Positions 1-7,376 of a stretch of DNA of 13,210 nucleotides are shown piece after piece (the stretch's first letter is position 1; each line of letters opens with the position of its first letter). The translations under genes were made by a program, and so were the position numbers. Source of the stretch: Candidatus Aminicenantes bacterium UBA4820 (GTDB taxonomy: Bacteria > Acidobacteriota > UBA4820). The stretch spans positions 1-13,210 of the forward strand of contig DHFQ01000085.1 of assembly GCA_002402325.1 (NCBI GenBank), read 5' to 3'. The notes beneath the pieces are model-generated. The model saw only the letters and a program-made list of their open reading frames with translations. It did not search any database and was not told the origin of the DNA.

Positions 1-137
1 ATCGGAATGACAACTCCAGCCGATTTATTGGAAACGAGGAAACCCCCTCTCTGTCTCCCCCTGAAAGGAGGGGATGGGTCTTCTTCTTCTGAAAAGAGGA
101 GATGGAAATTTGAAGATTCCTCTTTCCTGAACCAGAA
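1..137. other. Non-coding left edge with repeats
   Basis: No convincing gene is seen here. It lies downstream of the leftward ABC permease gene. The first 25 bases hold a short inverted repeat (ATCGG at 1-5, CCGAT at 21-25) and may be the remains of an extragenic repeat cut by the window edge. Bases 39-105 hold two related hairpins, described separately. Read leftwards, neither hairpin is followed by a T tract, so I do not call a classical terminator, although the G/C-rich hairpin could slow transcription of the leftward operon. Confidence 0.5.
55..105. repeat. Two tandem diverged hairpin repeats
   Basis: Two 23-base units, 55-77 and 83-105, align without gaps at 18 of 23 positions. Each is a hairpin around a GAA loop: unit 1 pairs 55-62 with 66-73, and unit 2 pairs 83-90 with 94-101, each with one mismatch and some G-T pairs. 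Both end in GATGG. The flank of unit 1 (GAAACCCCC at 39-47) is echoed near the right end of the window before a third similar hairpin. This looks like a dispersed extragenic palindrome family. No transposase is present. Confidence 0.55.
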
Positions 138-935
138 CTAATACGCTCCTAACAAACCGTACCTTCTTGCGATTCTGATTGAGAAATTTAAGGAGATTAG
201 TGCGATGGGAAGAAGAATTATTGAAAATATTGTCAGTGCTTGAATTTCGGGAAGAACATCAAAAAAAATGGCTCCATCAACCATTATTTTTCTAAATGCT
301 GTTGCCGAATATGGAAGAGGAATGAATAGTGATAGCGTGTTTAAAATAGGAGGAAGAATCTTTGTGGGAAAGAAAACATTTCCAAGAAGTGCAAAGAATG
401 CAGCAATAAAAGGGGTTACAGGCTCACCTTTTTTGAAAACCATCAAAAAAGATGCTGATATTATCCCGAGTGATCCAAAGGAAATCATAGTTAAAATAAA
501 TGTAAGAATAAGTGCAATATAGGATCCTACAACAAATTTTGCACCAAATAGAATCGCAAAAATTATAAAAACCAGAAGGTCAAATGTTTCAAAAAGAAAT
601 TCCCAGATTGCTGATGAAAAGATTATAAGTGAAAATCTTGAAGGCGATGCCACAACCATTTCAAGAGTTCCTAAAAGTTGGTCATTTCTGATTTTGTGTG
701 AGAATGTGTAGAGCATAACATTTATGTAACCTAAAAGCGCCATCCCGACGATTACATAGGTGAAGTAGTCGTTTGTCCCTGTTACTGATGAATTTGGTTT
801 TAAAAATAGACTTAAATAGTACCACAAAACAACCGAAAAGAAAGAGGAAAAGGTCCTGATGATAAAATCCAATTTGTAACTTAAAGCAAGTTTTAAATCT
901 CTTTGAAAAACTGCTTTAAGTGCTGATAAATTCAA
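138..935 (-). CDS. ABC-2 type transporter permease
   Basis: Integral membrane subunit of an ABC exporter, 265 residues, about six hydrophobic segments (roughly 24-45, 58-77, 103-130, 136-168, 174-195 and 230-252). A short cytoplasmic N-terminus precedes the first segment, and a Gly/Phe/Pro-rich turn near 185-197 (GNVFFP then LPP) is typical of ABC-2 permeases. The start is TTG at 935, five bases after a strong AAGGAGGG. It overlaps the stop of the ATPase gene by four bases (TTGA), so translation is probably coupled and the two form one transporter. The substrate cannot be read from sequence; polysaccharide, lipid, drug and peptide exporters all use this fold. Family assignment is firm, function is not. 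Confidence 0.85.
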   Translation of the reverse strand: MNLSALKAVFQRDLKLALSYKLDFIIRTFSSFFSVVLWYYLSLFLKPNSSVTGTNDYFTYVIVGMALLGYINVMLYTFSHKIRNDQLLGTLEMVVASPSRFSLIIFSSAIWEFLFETFDLLVFIIFAILFGAKFVVGSYIALILTFILTMISFGSLGIISASFLMVFKKGEPVTPFIAAFFALLGNVFFPTKILPPILNTLSLFIPLPYSATAFRKIMVDGAIFFDVLPEIQALTIFSIILLPIALISLNFSIRIARRYGLLGAY

Positions 936-1681
936 TTGAACCCTCCTTCCACTATCTCTTTAAATTCTTCTTCATTTGAGACAGGTTTTCCCTCATAGAC
1001 TATCTTTCCCTCTTTTAAAATTATGCTCCTTTCTGCAATTTCTTTTGCCTCTTCTGTTTTATGTGTCGAAGCAATAAGCGTTTTTTCTTTTAAGTATTCG
1101 CTTTTTAGGAAGTTTTTAACCTCTTCTTGAGCAACGAGGTCAAGACTTCTTGTTGGTTCATCAAGTAAAATAATTTTGGGGTCCCAAAGAAGTGCCCTCG
1201 CTATTGAAACTTTCTGCTTCATTCCAGATGAGAGTTCAAAAAAAACCTCATCAAGGAAGGAATCAATTTTAAGAATTTCTGCCAATTCTCCTATTTTCTT
1301 TTTAAGGAATTTATAATCTTTTCCCCACAATTCTCCAAAAAAGAAAAGGTTATCTCTTACAGATAATCGGTAGTAAAAGGAGCGTTCATCACTTTGTGCA
1401 AAACCTATTATTTTCTTAGTTTCTTCCGAGTCTGGGGAATTGCCAAAAATCTCAATTTTTCCACTATCCTCTTTCAAAAGCCCTACAATTATTTTAAGAA
1501 GGGTTGTCTTTCCTGCACCGTTTTTCCCCATAATGGCGAGTGTTTCACCTCGTTCGAGAGAGAGGTTTATCCCTTCTATTGCAACGACCTCCTTTGATTT
1601 CTTCCCCATAAGGTATGAAAGAATTTTTGGGGGATTTTTATAGGTAAAATTGAGATTTTCTATTTTTAAAGCTTTTCCCAA
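932..1681 (-). CDS. ABC transporter ATP-binding protein (CcmA-like exporter type)
   Basis: Cytoplasmic ATPase subunit, 249 residues. Visible motifs in order: Walker A GKNGAGKTT at 52-60, Q-loop Gln near 96, signature LSSGM at 150-154, Walker B IILLDEP at 170-176 and switch His at 207. All catalytic residues are present, so it should be active. It would energise the permease whose gene overlaps it by four bases. The start is taken as TTG at 1681: AGAGG lies six bases upstream, and the TAG stop of the TPR gene is only three codons upstream in the same frame, so no earlier start is possible. No other good start follows before residue 25. The transported substrate is unknown. Confidence 0.88.
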   Translation of the reverse strand: MGKALKIENLNFTYKNPPKILSYLMGKKSKEVVAIEGINLSLERGETLAIMGKNGAGKTTLLKIIVGLLKEDSGKIEIFGNSPDSEETKKIIGFAQSDERSFYYRLSVRDNLFFFGELWGKDYKFLKKKIGELAEILKIDSFLDEVFFELSSGMKQKVSIARALLWDPKIILLDEPTRSLDLVAQEEVKNFLKSEYLKEKTLIASTHKTEEAKEIAERSIILKEGKIVYEGKPVSNEEEFKEIVEGGFN

Positions 1682-1690
1682 ACAAAGCCT

Positions 1691-2899
1691 CTACTTTGAT
1701 TTCTTTCTAAAGAATCTAAAGATTCCCTTATTTTCTTTTTCGGGCTTATTTTCTTCAACAGCATTTTGGTTATTTTGCTTTTCTTCTATAGATTGAACTT
1801 CATCTTTTTTTTCTTCCTTCTTGTCTTCTTGCGTTTGGGCAGTTCCCAGTTTATCTTTGATTTGCTTTTCAAGAGACAAAACATCTTTGTTATCAGGAGA
1901 AACAATCTTTGCAACATTTACGTATGTGAGCGCCTCATCGTATCTTTGAGATTCATAAAGGAAAGAGGCTAAATTCAGCGAGTATCTGTAATCGTGAGAA
2001 TCAAGTCTGTAAGCCCTTTCCGCCTCTTTTATTGCCTCATCCTTTTTACCTAATAACCAATAAACACCGGAAAGATTAGCCCTTGTATTAGCATAATTTG
2101 GTTGCATAGAGACAGCCTCTTCAAGAATTTTCCTTGCCTCATCAACCTTTCTTTGTTCAAGGAGGACAATTGCAAGGTTGTTGTATGCCTCGTATCTTTG
2201 AGGGTTGAGTGTTATTGACTGCCTGAAATAAGTTTCCGCAGAATTGAAATCCTTTTTGTTGTAAGATTCTATTCCCTTCAGGAAATAACTTTCTGCCAGA
2301 TTTGAGGGTTGATAAGCCTTTGAATCTATTTGGGGAGATGCCCCTTCTTGAGTTTTATTTGATTCAATGTTTGGTTCTGATTTTGTCTCGGCACTTGCTT
2401 CCTTAGTAACTTCATTTTCTACCGTTTCTAAAGATTTAACCTCTTGAGGTTTATCCATTCCAAACGCCAATTCCGTGTATGAGTTGTCTTTGACGAGTTG
2501 AAGAGGATAGGGTTTTGCCTCTTTGAAAGGAGAAGGGAGAGACTTTGCGACCTCTTGAGAATCTTTCCTTGTCTTAAAGACTCCCGCACAAAGTCTAAAA
2601 CATCCTTTTGAATCAATTGCCCTTTTAATAAGCAAAATTGGGCCATCAAAAGTTTTCTTTAGAAAATTTACTTTTGGCAAGATATCATTGTCATCGCATA
2701 TCAAAAAAACCTGCTCAGTCCATAAATCTTTTTCAGATAAGTTGAGCATTTTTTTGAAGTAGAGAAGCGAATTTTCAATATCTCCTGTCTCCAGCTTTTC
2801 AATTGCAGTTTTATAACTTTCTTCATCATAAAGTTCAGATGAAATAATCCCCACAGAAAAAAAGGTTATCAAAAGCAGGATAATTACAAATCTTCGCAA
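1691..2899 (-). CDS. Exported TPR protein with SPOR-like region
   Basis: About 402 residues from the chosen start. A hydrophobic N-terminal segment (after RRF) ending near ISSE reads as a signal peptide or anchor. Residues about 86-136 resemble a SPOR-type fold (aromatic/Gly core with a following helix), a weak call. A Ser/Glu/Lys-rich linker follows, then about four tetratricopeptide repeats at roughly 203-338 with typical NNLA and LNP spacing, and a very charged Lys/Glu/Gln tail ending in a basic patch. It probably acts as a scaffold outside or at the membrane. It is first in the leftward operon, nine bases before the ABC ATPase, so it may serve the transporter. I prefer TTG at 2899 over ATG at 2917 because AAGGAGG at 2905-2911 lies between them, five bases before the TTG. 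Confidence 0.75.
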   Translation of the reverse strand: MRRFVIILLLITFFSVGIISSELYDEESYKTAIEKLETGDIENSLLYFKKMLNLSEKDLWTEQVFLICDDNDILPKVNFLKKTFDGPILLIKRAIDSKGCFRLCAGVFKTRKDSQEVAKSLPSPFKEAKPYPLQLVKDNSYTELAFGMDKPQEVKSLETVENEVTKEASAETKSEPNIESNKTQEGASPQIDSKAYQPSNLAESYFLKGIESYNKKDFNSAETYFRQSITLNPQRYEAYNNLAIVLLEQRKVDEARKILEEAVSMQPNYANTRANLSGVYWLLGKKDEAIKEAERAYRLDSHDYRYSLNLASFLYESQRYDEALTYVNVAKIVSPDNKDVLSLEKQIKDKLGTAQTQEDKKEEKKDEVQSIEEKQNNQNAVEENKPEKENKGIFRFFRKKSK

Positions 2900-2904
2900 C
2901 AAAA

Positions 2905-2911
2905 CCTCCTT
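2905..2911 (-). promoter_or_regulatory. Shine-Dalgarno site that sets the TPR gene start
   Basis: A full AAGGAGG on the minus strand. It lies inside the reading frame opened by ATG at 2917 and five bases before TTG at 2899. No comparable site precedes the ATG or the TTG at 2932. This argues for a TTG start and a protein shorter at its N-terminus than a longest-frame call would give. Confidence 0.65.
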
Positions 2912-2948
2912 TTTCATTTTAACATAAAACAAAGTAAAAAAAATAGCG

Positions 2949-2954
2949 TATAAT
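2949..2954 (+). promoter_or_regulatory. Probable -10 box for the NatAB-like operon
   Basis: A perfect TATAAT lies 22 bases before the ATG at 2977. The -35 position 17 bases upstream (2926-2931, AAAACA) matches TTGACA only in its last three bases. The region 2900-2976 must carry promoters in both directions and is very A/T-rich. I could not assign a convincing minus-strand promoter. Confidence 0.45.
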
Positions 2955-2976
2955 TAAATTTTGAAAAGGGGACTTT

Positions 2977-3894
2977 ATGGATGCATTAAAGTATGAAGGA
3001 GTTTCAAAGAGTTTTGGTGATAAAAATGCTGTAAATGAAGTTTGCTTTAGCGTTGAAGAGGGGCAGATTTTTGGACTTTTAGGCCCAAACGGAGCGGGTA
3101 AAACAACTTTGATCAGGATGACACTCGGGATTTACCTTCCCGATAAAGGCTTTATCCGCATCTTTGATAAATCTTTAAAAGAAATAGAAGATAGAGACCT
3201 CGGTTACCTTCCAGAAGAGAGAGGATTGTATCCAAAGATGAAGTGTAAAGATGTTTTGAGTTTCTTCCTTGAATTAAAGGGATTTTCATCCTCTCAAGCC
3301 AGGGAAAAGGCGTTATCAAGCCTTGAAAAGGTCGCACTTAAAGATTACGCAAACAAAAGGATTGAAGAACTGTCAAAAGGTATGCAGCAAAAAATTCAAC
3401 TTCTTGTTGCTTTGAATCACAACCCAAAAATTGCAATTCTTGATGAACCATTTTCAGGGCTTGACCCTGTTAATGTGGACCTTTTTAAAGATTTGATAAA
3501 AGAGGCAGAGCAAAATGGAACAACAGTCATTCTATCATCACATCAGATGGAACTCGTGGAGCAGCTCTGTCATAAAATCGCTCTGATAAACAAAGGCAAT
3601 ATAGTTTTAAATGGCGAAGTTGGTGAGATAAAGAAAAAATATGGTGAAAATGAGGTTAGAATTGATTTCTCTGGCAAAGTCCCCGATTTCAATTTTGGCG
3701 ATTACGCTGAATGGATTAAGAAGGACACCTCTTCTTTAAAACTAAGTTTGAAAAAAGAGTTTAAACCAAACGACCTTCTTGAAAAACTGGTATTAGCCAA
3801 ATTTGAAATTCTAAAGTTCGAAACCGCAACCGCATCACTTCATGACATTTTTGTAAAAGTAGTCAAAGAAGAGGGGGGAGAAAATGAAAATTAA
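2977..3894 (+). CDS. ABC transporter ATPase, NatA-like
   Basis: 305 residues, ATPase subunit of an ABC exporter. Walker A GPNGAGKTT at 36-44, signature LSKGM at 132-136, Walker B IAILDEP at 152-158 and switch His at 189 are all intact. The segment YLPEERGLYPKM near 77-88 is characteristic of the NatA/YhaQ-type subfamily. Residues after about 215 form the C-terminal extension common in this group (DUF4162-like). Start is ATG at 2977 behind a GGGG-rich ribosome site. The gene overlaps the next by 11 bases, and that gene encodes the matching NatB-type permease. In characterised relatives the pair exports sodium or drugs; the substrate here is inferred only at family level. Confidence 0.88.
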   Translation: MDALKYEGVSKSFGDKNAVNEVCFSVEEGQIFGLLGPNGAGKTTLIRMTLGIYLPDKGFIRIFDKSLKEIEDRDLGYLPEERGLYPKMKCKDVLSFFLELKGFSSSQAREKALSSLEKVALKDYANKRIEELSKGMQQKIQLLVALNHNPKIAILDEPFSGLDPVNVDLFKDLIKEAEQNGTTVILSSHQMELVEQLCHKIALINKGNIVLNGEVGEIKKKYGENEVRIDFSGKVPDFNFGDYAEWIKKDTSSLKLSLKKEFKPNDLLEKLVLAKFEILKFETATASLHDIFVKVVKEEGGENEN

Positions 3895-5161
3895 AAGAGT
3901 CTATGCCGTTATTAAAAGAGAATTCTTAACGAGCGTAATGAAAAAATCTTTTTTGATTTTCACACTTTTAACGCCTATTCTTTTAGGGGCGCTGATGATT
4001 TTGCCCTCTTTGATGTGGATGGTCAAAACCGGAAAGCCTCAAAATATAATAGTCTTTGATGAAACAAATTCTATCTATGACAAACTTGTCTTGAAATCTT
4101 CTGAAAAGGAGGCAAAGGGAAACAATCCTGCCAATGCCACCAATGTCTTAAACTTTTTGAAAGCAAAGGAAGGGCTTAAAATTGAAGAAGTAGTAAAAGA
4201 AATTTCTAACGACAAAAGTGAATTGGACAGCATTCTTGAGATAAAAAAGGGTGAAAAGGAGGAGATAACTTCAACCTTTTATGGAAAAAATATAAGCAAC
4301 ATAAAACTTGTAGCCACACTTGAAAGGCTAATAAATGAGATCAATCTTGAAAATCAATTAAAAAAGAACAACATTCCCGATGAAATTGCAAAAGAACTTC
4401 AGAAAAAGATTGATATAAAGGCGATCAAAATTGAAAAGGGCGGAAAGACAAAAGAAAGTTCGTTTCTTAAAGAATATTTCAAAGCATTCATTGCCAGCCT
4501 TCTTCTTTATTTTTTGATAATTGGTTACGGGCAGACTGTGATGAGGGGAATTATGGAGGAAAAATCAAGCAGGGTTGTTGAAATTCTTCTCTCATCGTTA
4601 AAGCCTTCAGAACTCCTGCTTGGCAAGGTAATAGGAATTGCGTCGGTAGGGCTTTTTCAATATTTGATATGGACCTTATCTGGAATCATCTTATTTCTCG
4701 CAAATCCTCTTAATTTTACTGCAACTTTTGATAAATCTTTCATTAAGCCTGAGGAAATCATACTATTTCTGATTTTCTTTGTTCTTGGTTTTTTATTTTA
4801 TGCTTCAATTCTTGCGGCGGCTGGTTCTGTGTGTTCAACGGATCAAGAGGTTCAGCAAGTTATGATGCCAATAGTAATAATTCTGATATTCCCAGTTATA
4901 TTCTTAGGCTTAATTCTCCAAAATCCAAACGCTTTATGGCTAATAATTCTCTCGATGATTCCAATTTTTAGTCCCACTTTGATGATGACAAGACTTGCAA
5001 TAATATCCGTTCCTCTCTGGCAAACAATTTTAAGCATAGTTTGTCTTATGGCAGGAATCGTCTTCGTAGCGTGGGCAGGTGGAAAGATTTTTAGGACAGG
5101 AATTTTAATGACGGGAAAAATGCCCAATCTTTTTGAAATATTAAAATGGATAAAGGAATAA
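3884..5161 (+). CDS. ABC-2 type permease, NatB-like
   Basis: 425 residues. One membrane segment near 22-46 is followed by a large, mostly hydrophilic extracytoplasmic region (about 50-195) and then a C-terminal block of about five to six membrane segments (200-402). The stretch around 214-250, with GYGQ, MEEKSSR, VVEILLSSL and a Leu-Leu-Gly-Lys, is the hallmark of NatB/ABC2_membrane_3 permeases. The ATG at 3884 follows a G-rich ribosome site inside the end of the ATPase gene, so coupling is likely. It overlaps the following lipoprotein gene by 16 bases. It should form the channel of an exporter with the preceding ATPase. Confidence 0.87.
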   Translation: MKIKRVYAVIKREFLTSVMKKSFLIFTLLTPILLGALMILPSLMWMVKTGKPQNIIVFDETNSIYDKLVLKSSEKEAKGNNPANATNVLNFLKAKEGLKIEEVVKEISNDKSELDSILEIKKGEKEEITSTFYGKNISNIKLVATLERLINEINLENQLKKNNIPDEIAKELQKKIDIKAIKIEKGGKTKESSFLKEYFKAFIASLLLYFLIIGYGQTVMRGIMEEKSSRVVEILLSSLKPSELLLGKVIGIASVGLFQYLIWTLSGIILFLANPLNFTATFDKSFIKPEEIILFLIFFVLGFLFYASILAAAGSVCSTDQEVQQVMMPIVIILIFPVIFLGLILQNPNALWLIILSMIPIFSPTLMMTRLAIISVPLWQTILSIVCLMAGIVFVAWAGGKIFRTGILMTGKMPNLFEILKWIKE

Positions 5162-6246
5162 GGATATTTTTAATTTTAACTTTTCTTTTGTTTTCAAGTT
5201 GCAAGGAGGAGATTTCTTACAAATATGAGACAAAAAGTGTTCCCCAGAAAGGTTTCCTCTATGACTCTTTTTCAAAAAAGTTACTTTACTTTGCTAATGT
5301 GGAAGAGATAAAAAAAAGTTTCTCAAAGAAAGGTGATCTTCTTAACAGTGCTACCACAAAATCCTTCATCCAATTGTTATCTAAAAATGGTGAAATAAGT
5401 TCAATTGAGGTTAATAACTTCGTAGTTTTTGACCCGAGATTCTCTAAGGGCATCATAGAAGATGCTTCCAATCTTCTTTTCAAAGGAGAGCAGAATGTTG
5501 CTCGTTCGGGCGTCACATTTCCTCTTTACAAGATTGGCGTAGAAAAATATGATTGGGTTTTGCTAAAAAGAAACGATAGGAGATTGTATTCTCTTGAAGG
5601 AGAGGGAAAGCCACCAAAAAAGATTGAAGAACAAATAGTTTCAAATAATGCCTATTACAAGGGCGAAAGGAATTTCCTGATTTTACATCCTGAACTTGAT
5701 TATTATGCAACGATGTCAAAAAAAGGGGAAATGTTTCTCTATTCACTTCAAGATGGAATGCTCCTTTTTAACGAGAGTGGAGTTTTTTGCTTTTGTTTTC
5801 ACCCCACAAAAAAAATCCTCTACATTGGGAAAGAATCTGGAATCTTTGCCCTTGACTTTGAAGAGAATTCACTATTTAAAATCTGGGATGAACCTTCAAG
5901 GGTTATAAGAATTTCAGGTGAAGGTGGATACATTTTATTTTTAAAGACAGGGGGAGAAAATTTACCTTTCATTTTGAAACTTAAAAAAAATGGAAAAGCA
6001 AGTAGCAAATTAGCAATTAATGAAATGTTTCAAAGGGCTGAGGATTGGTTTTTCCTGAATGACAATACAATTTGTGCGATTTATAATGGAGAACAAAGCA
6101 AAATTGTCAAATTCAATTTAGATAAAGGAATAAAAGAAGAACTAAAATACAAGGGAAATATGACTCTTATAGGAGACAACAAAGTTCCGACGGTGGTGTT
6201 GGATGACGGAACAATGACAAAATTCATCCCTTTAGGATTGGACTAA
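5146..6246 (+). CDS. Predicted lipoprotein of unknown function
   Basis: 366 residues, family not recognised. The N-terminus is a short basic part, a hydrophobic stretch, then LLFSSC with Cys at 19: a plausible lipobox, though Phe at -3 is unusual. Mature lipidation would place it outside the cytoplasmic membrane. Residues from about 180 onward contain repeated short beta-like blocks (Gly-Glu-Met-Phe-Leu-Tyr, Tyr-Ile-Gly, Ala-Leu-Asp-Phe) that suggest a beta-propeller-like fold; this is only a pattern impression. The ATG at 5146 has no good ribosome site and sits inside the end of the permease gene, so it probably relies on coupling. Context suggests an accessory subunit of the NatAB-like exporter. 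Confidence 0.7.
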   Translation: MDKGIRIFLILTFLLFSSCKEEISYKYETKSVPQKGFLYDSFSKKLLYFANVEEIKKSFSKKGDLLNSATTKSFIQLLSKNGEISSIEVNNFVVFDPRFSKGIIEDASNLLFKGEQNVARSGVTFPLYKIGVEKYDWVLLKRNDRRLYSLEGEGKPPKKIEEQIVSNNAYYKGERNFLILHPELDYYATMSKKGEMFLYSLQDGMLLFNESGVFCFCFHPTKKILYIGKESGIFALDFEENSLFKIWDEPSRVIRISGEGGYILFLKTGGENLPFILKLKKNGKASSKLAINEMFQRAEDWFFLNDNTICAIYNGEQSKIVKFNLDKGIKEELKYKGNMTLIGDNKVPTVVLDDGTMTKFIPLGLD

Positions 6247-6299
6247 ATCTCAAATTAGAAGCAAATCAATTCTCCTTTATTAAACATTTTTTAAAGATG

Positions 6300-6308
6300 T
6301 GGTAAAAT
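6300..6308 (+). promoter_or_regulatory. Extended -10 promoter for the GAF/peptidase/HD-GYP unit
   Basis: TGG followed by TAAAAT gives an extended -10 element 20 bases before the ATG at 6329. The -35 spot 17 bases upstream (TTAAAC at 6280-6285) is weak, which fits an extended -10 promoter. The site lies in the 82-base gap after the lipoprotein gene, where I see no strong terminator hairpin, so read-through from upstream is also possible. Confidence 0.5.
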
Positions 6309-6328
6309 GATTCTTTAAGGAGAGTCTA

Positions 6329-6865
6329 ATGGGACTTAAAGAAAACCTTTTAAAGATTTACAACGAGAAAGGAAAAGGCAGAGAATCATTGTCAGAGGCG
6401 GGCGCTTGCATTGCTGAGGCCGTGGCAAAGGAAATTGGCGTCAAAGCCGATGAAGTGGCGATTCTTCTGGTAACAACGAGCGGAACAACCTTAAAATTTA
6501 TTTTTCCCAAACCATTTTTTGAAAGCAACTCTGCTTTTCCTTCAGATTACAAAAATTCTTTTGCATCATCCGTTTTTAAAACTATGAAGGGAAAAGTTGA
6601 CAACAAAATTTCAGATAGCAAGCACCTAAAATTTTATGAAAGCATAAAAGGGCTTGAAACAAGCGGCACACAAATTCAAAAAATGATAGGGGTTCCAATT
6701 TTATATGAAAACAAACCTATTGGGGTTCTTGAAGTATCAAGGAAGGGTCTCAATCCTGAATCAGCGGGTCCAAATTTTACAGCAGAGGATGGTCAAAAAC
6801 TTCTAACTGTCTGTAAAGAGTTTGCATCAATACTTTATTCTATGATTCCCGACCCATTTTTTTAG
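6329..6865 (+). CDS. GAF-domain protein
   Basis: 178 residues, cytoplasmic, essentially a single GAF-like sensor domain. The second half has the typical core: hydrophobic strand with GVPI, turn, then PIGVLEVSRK, followed by a C-terminal helix after FTAED. No output domain is present, so it would act through a partner or as a ligand-binding switch. Start ATG at 6329 has AAGGAG at 6317-6322. It is first in a unit with the peptidase gene (8-base gap) and the HD-GYP gene, which makes a signalling role plausible. The ligand is unknown. Confidence 0.75.
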   Translation: MGLKENLLKIYNEKGKGRESLSEAGACIAEAVAKEIGVKADEVAILLVTTSGTTLKFIFPKPFFESNSAFPSDYKNSFASSVFKTMKGKVDNKISDSKHLKFYESIKGLETSGTQIQKMIGVPILYENKPIGVLEVSRKGLNPESAGPNFTAEDGQKLLTVCKEFASILYSMIPDPFF

Positions 6866-6873
6866 GAGAGTTT

Positions 6874-7374
6874 GTGATAGGTAAAGTGGATTTCCTGCCT
6901 TTTTTATCTAATAAGCCGACAAAAATTTTCGTTCAGGGGTCTTCAATGTCGCCTTACCTTCAGACAGGAGATGCAGTTTTTGTTATAAAAACAAGAAGCG
7001 AAGAGATTGAAGAGGGCGACCTCATTGTTTTTAAAAGAGAGAATGAAACCTATGTTCACCGTGCAATAATTAAAGGAAAAGACAAATTTTATGAAGTTGG
7101 AGATAATCAGATTTTGGGAAGTTGGGTCGATTTGAACTTTCCTCTTGGAAAAGTTGTATCGATTGAGAGAAAAGAGGGAACTTTTTTTGATGTGAATAGT
7201 AAAGAAGATAAAAAACTTGCTAAAAGAATGGTTACCCTTCAGAAATTGAGAAGGAAGAAAGCATCCGTAAGAAATGGGGCTAAAATTAGAATTGTGAGGC
7301 TTTCACTCAACTACATATTTTCTGCAATAGAGTTTTTGTTAAAATTGAGAGTATTCTCTATTAGAGGTCAATAA
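6874..7374 (+). CDS. S26-family serine peptidase (signal peptidase-like), no N-terminal anchor
   Basis: 166 residues. GSSMSP at 22-27 holds the nucleophile Ser24. GDAVFV and EEGDLIVF follow, then YVHRAI with His62 where bacterial signal peptidase I has Lys, and GDN at 76-78. The Ser/His arrangement matches the SipW/Sec11-like (S26B) branch. Unlike ordinary signal peptidases there is no hydrophobic segment before the catalytic Ser. Instead, the C-terminus is basic (KLRRKKA near 124-130) and then moderately hydrophobic (about 143-163), perhaps a peripheral membrane helix. Start GTG at 6874 lies five bases after AGGAG. It could be a specialised processing enzyme rather than the housekeeping signal peptidase. 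Confidence 0.75.
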   Translation: MIGKVDFLPFLSNKPTKIFVQGSSMSPYLQTGDAVFVIKTRSEEIEEGDLIVFKRENETYVHRAIIKGKDKFYEVGDNQILGSWVDLNFPLGKVVSIERKEGTFFDVNSKEDKKLAKRMVTLQKLRRKKASVRNGAKIRIVRLSLNYIFSAIEFLLKLRVFSIRGQ

Positions 7375-7376
7375 TA

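Noticed and set aside
1..137. CRISPR repeats
   Set aside because: Units are adjacent, diverged and palindromic, with no regular unique spacers and no cas genes in the window.
268..522. 84-residue open frame on the plus strand
   Set aside because: Lies fully antisense to the ABC permease gene, which has clear family features and a strong ribosome site; no recognisable protein.
4852..5127. 91-residue minus-strand open frame
   Set aside because: Antisense to the membrane helices of the NatB-like permease; its composition reflects the opposite strand.
6247..6328. Terminator or riboswitch between the lipoprotein and GAF genes
   Set aside because: Only a four-base-pair stem is visible and no conserved riboswitch core; a promoter explains the gap.
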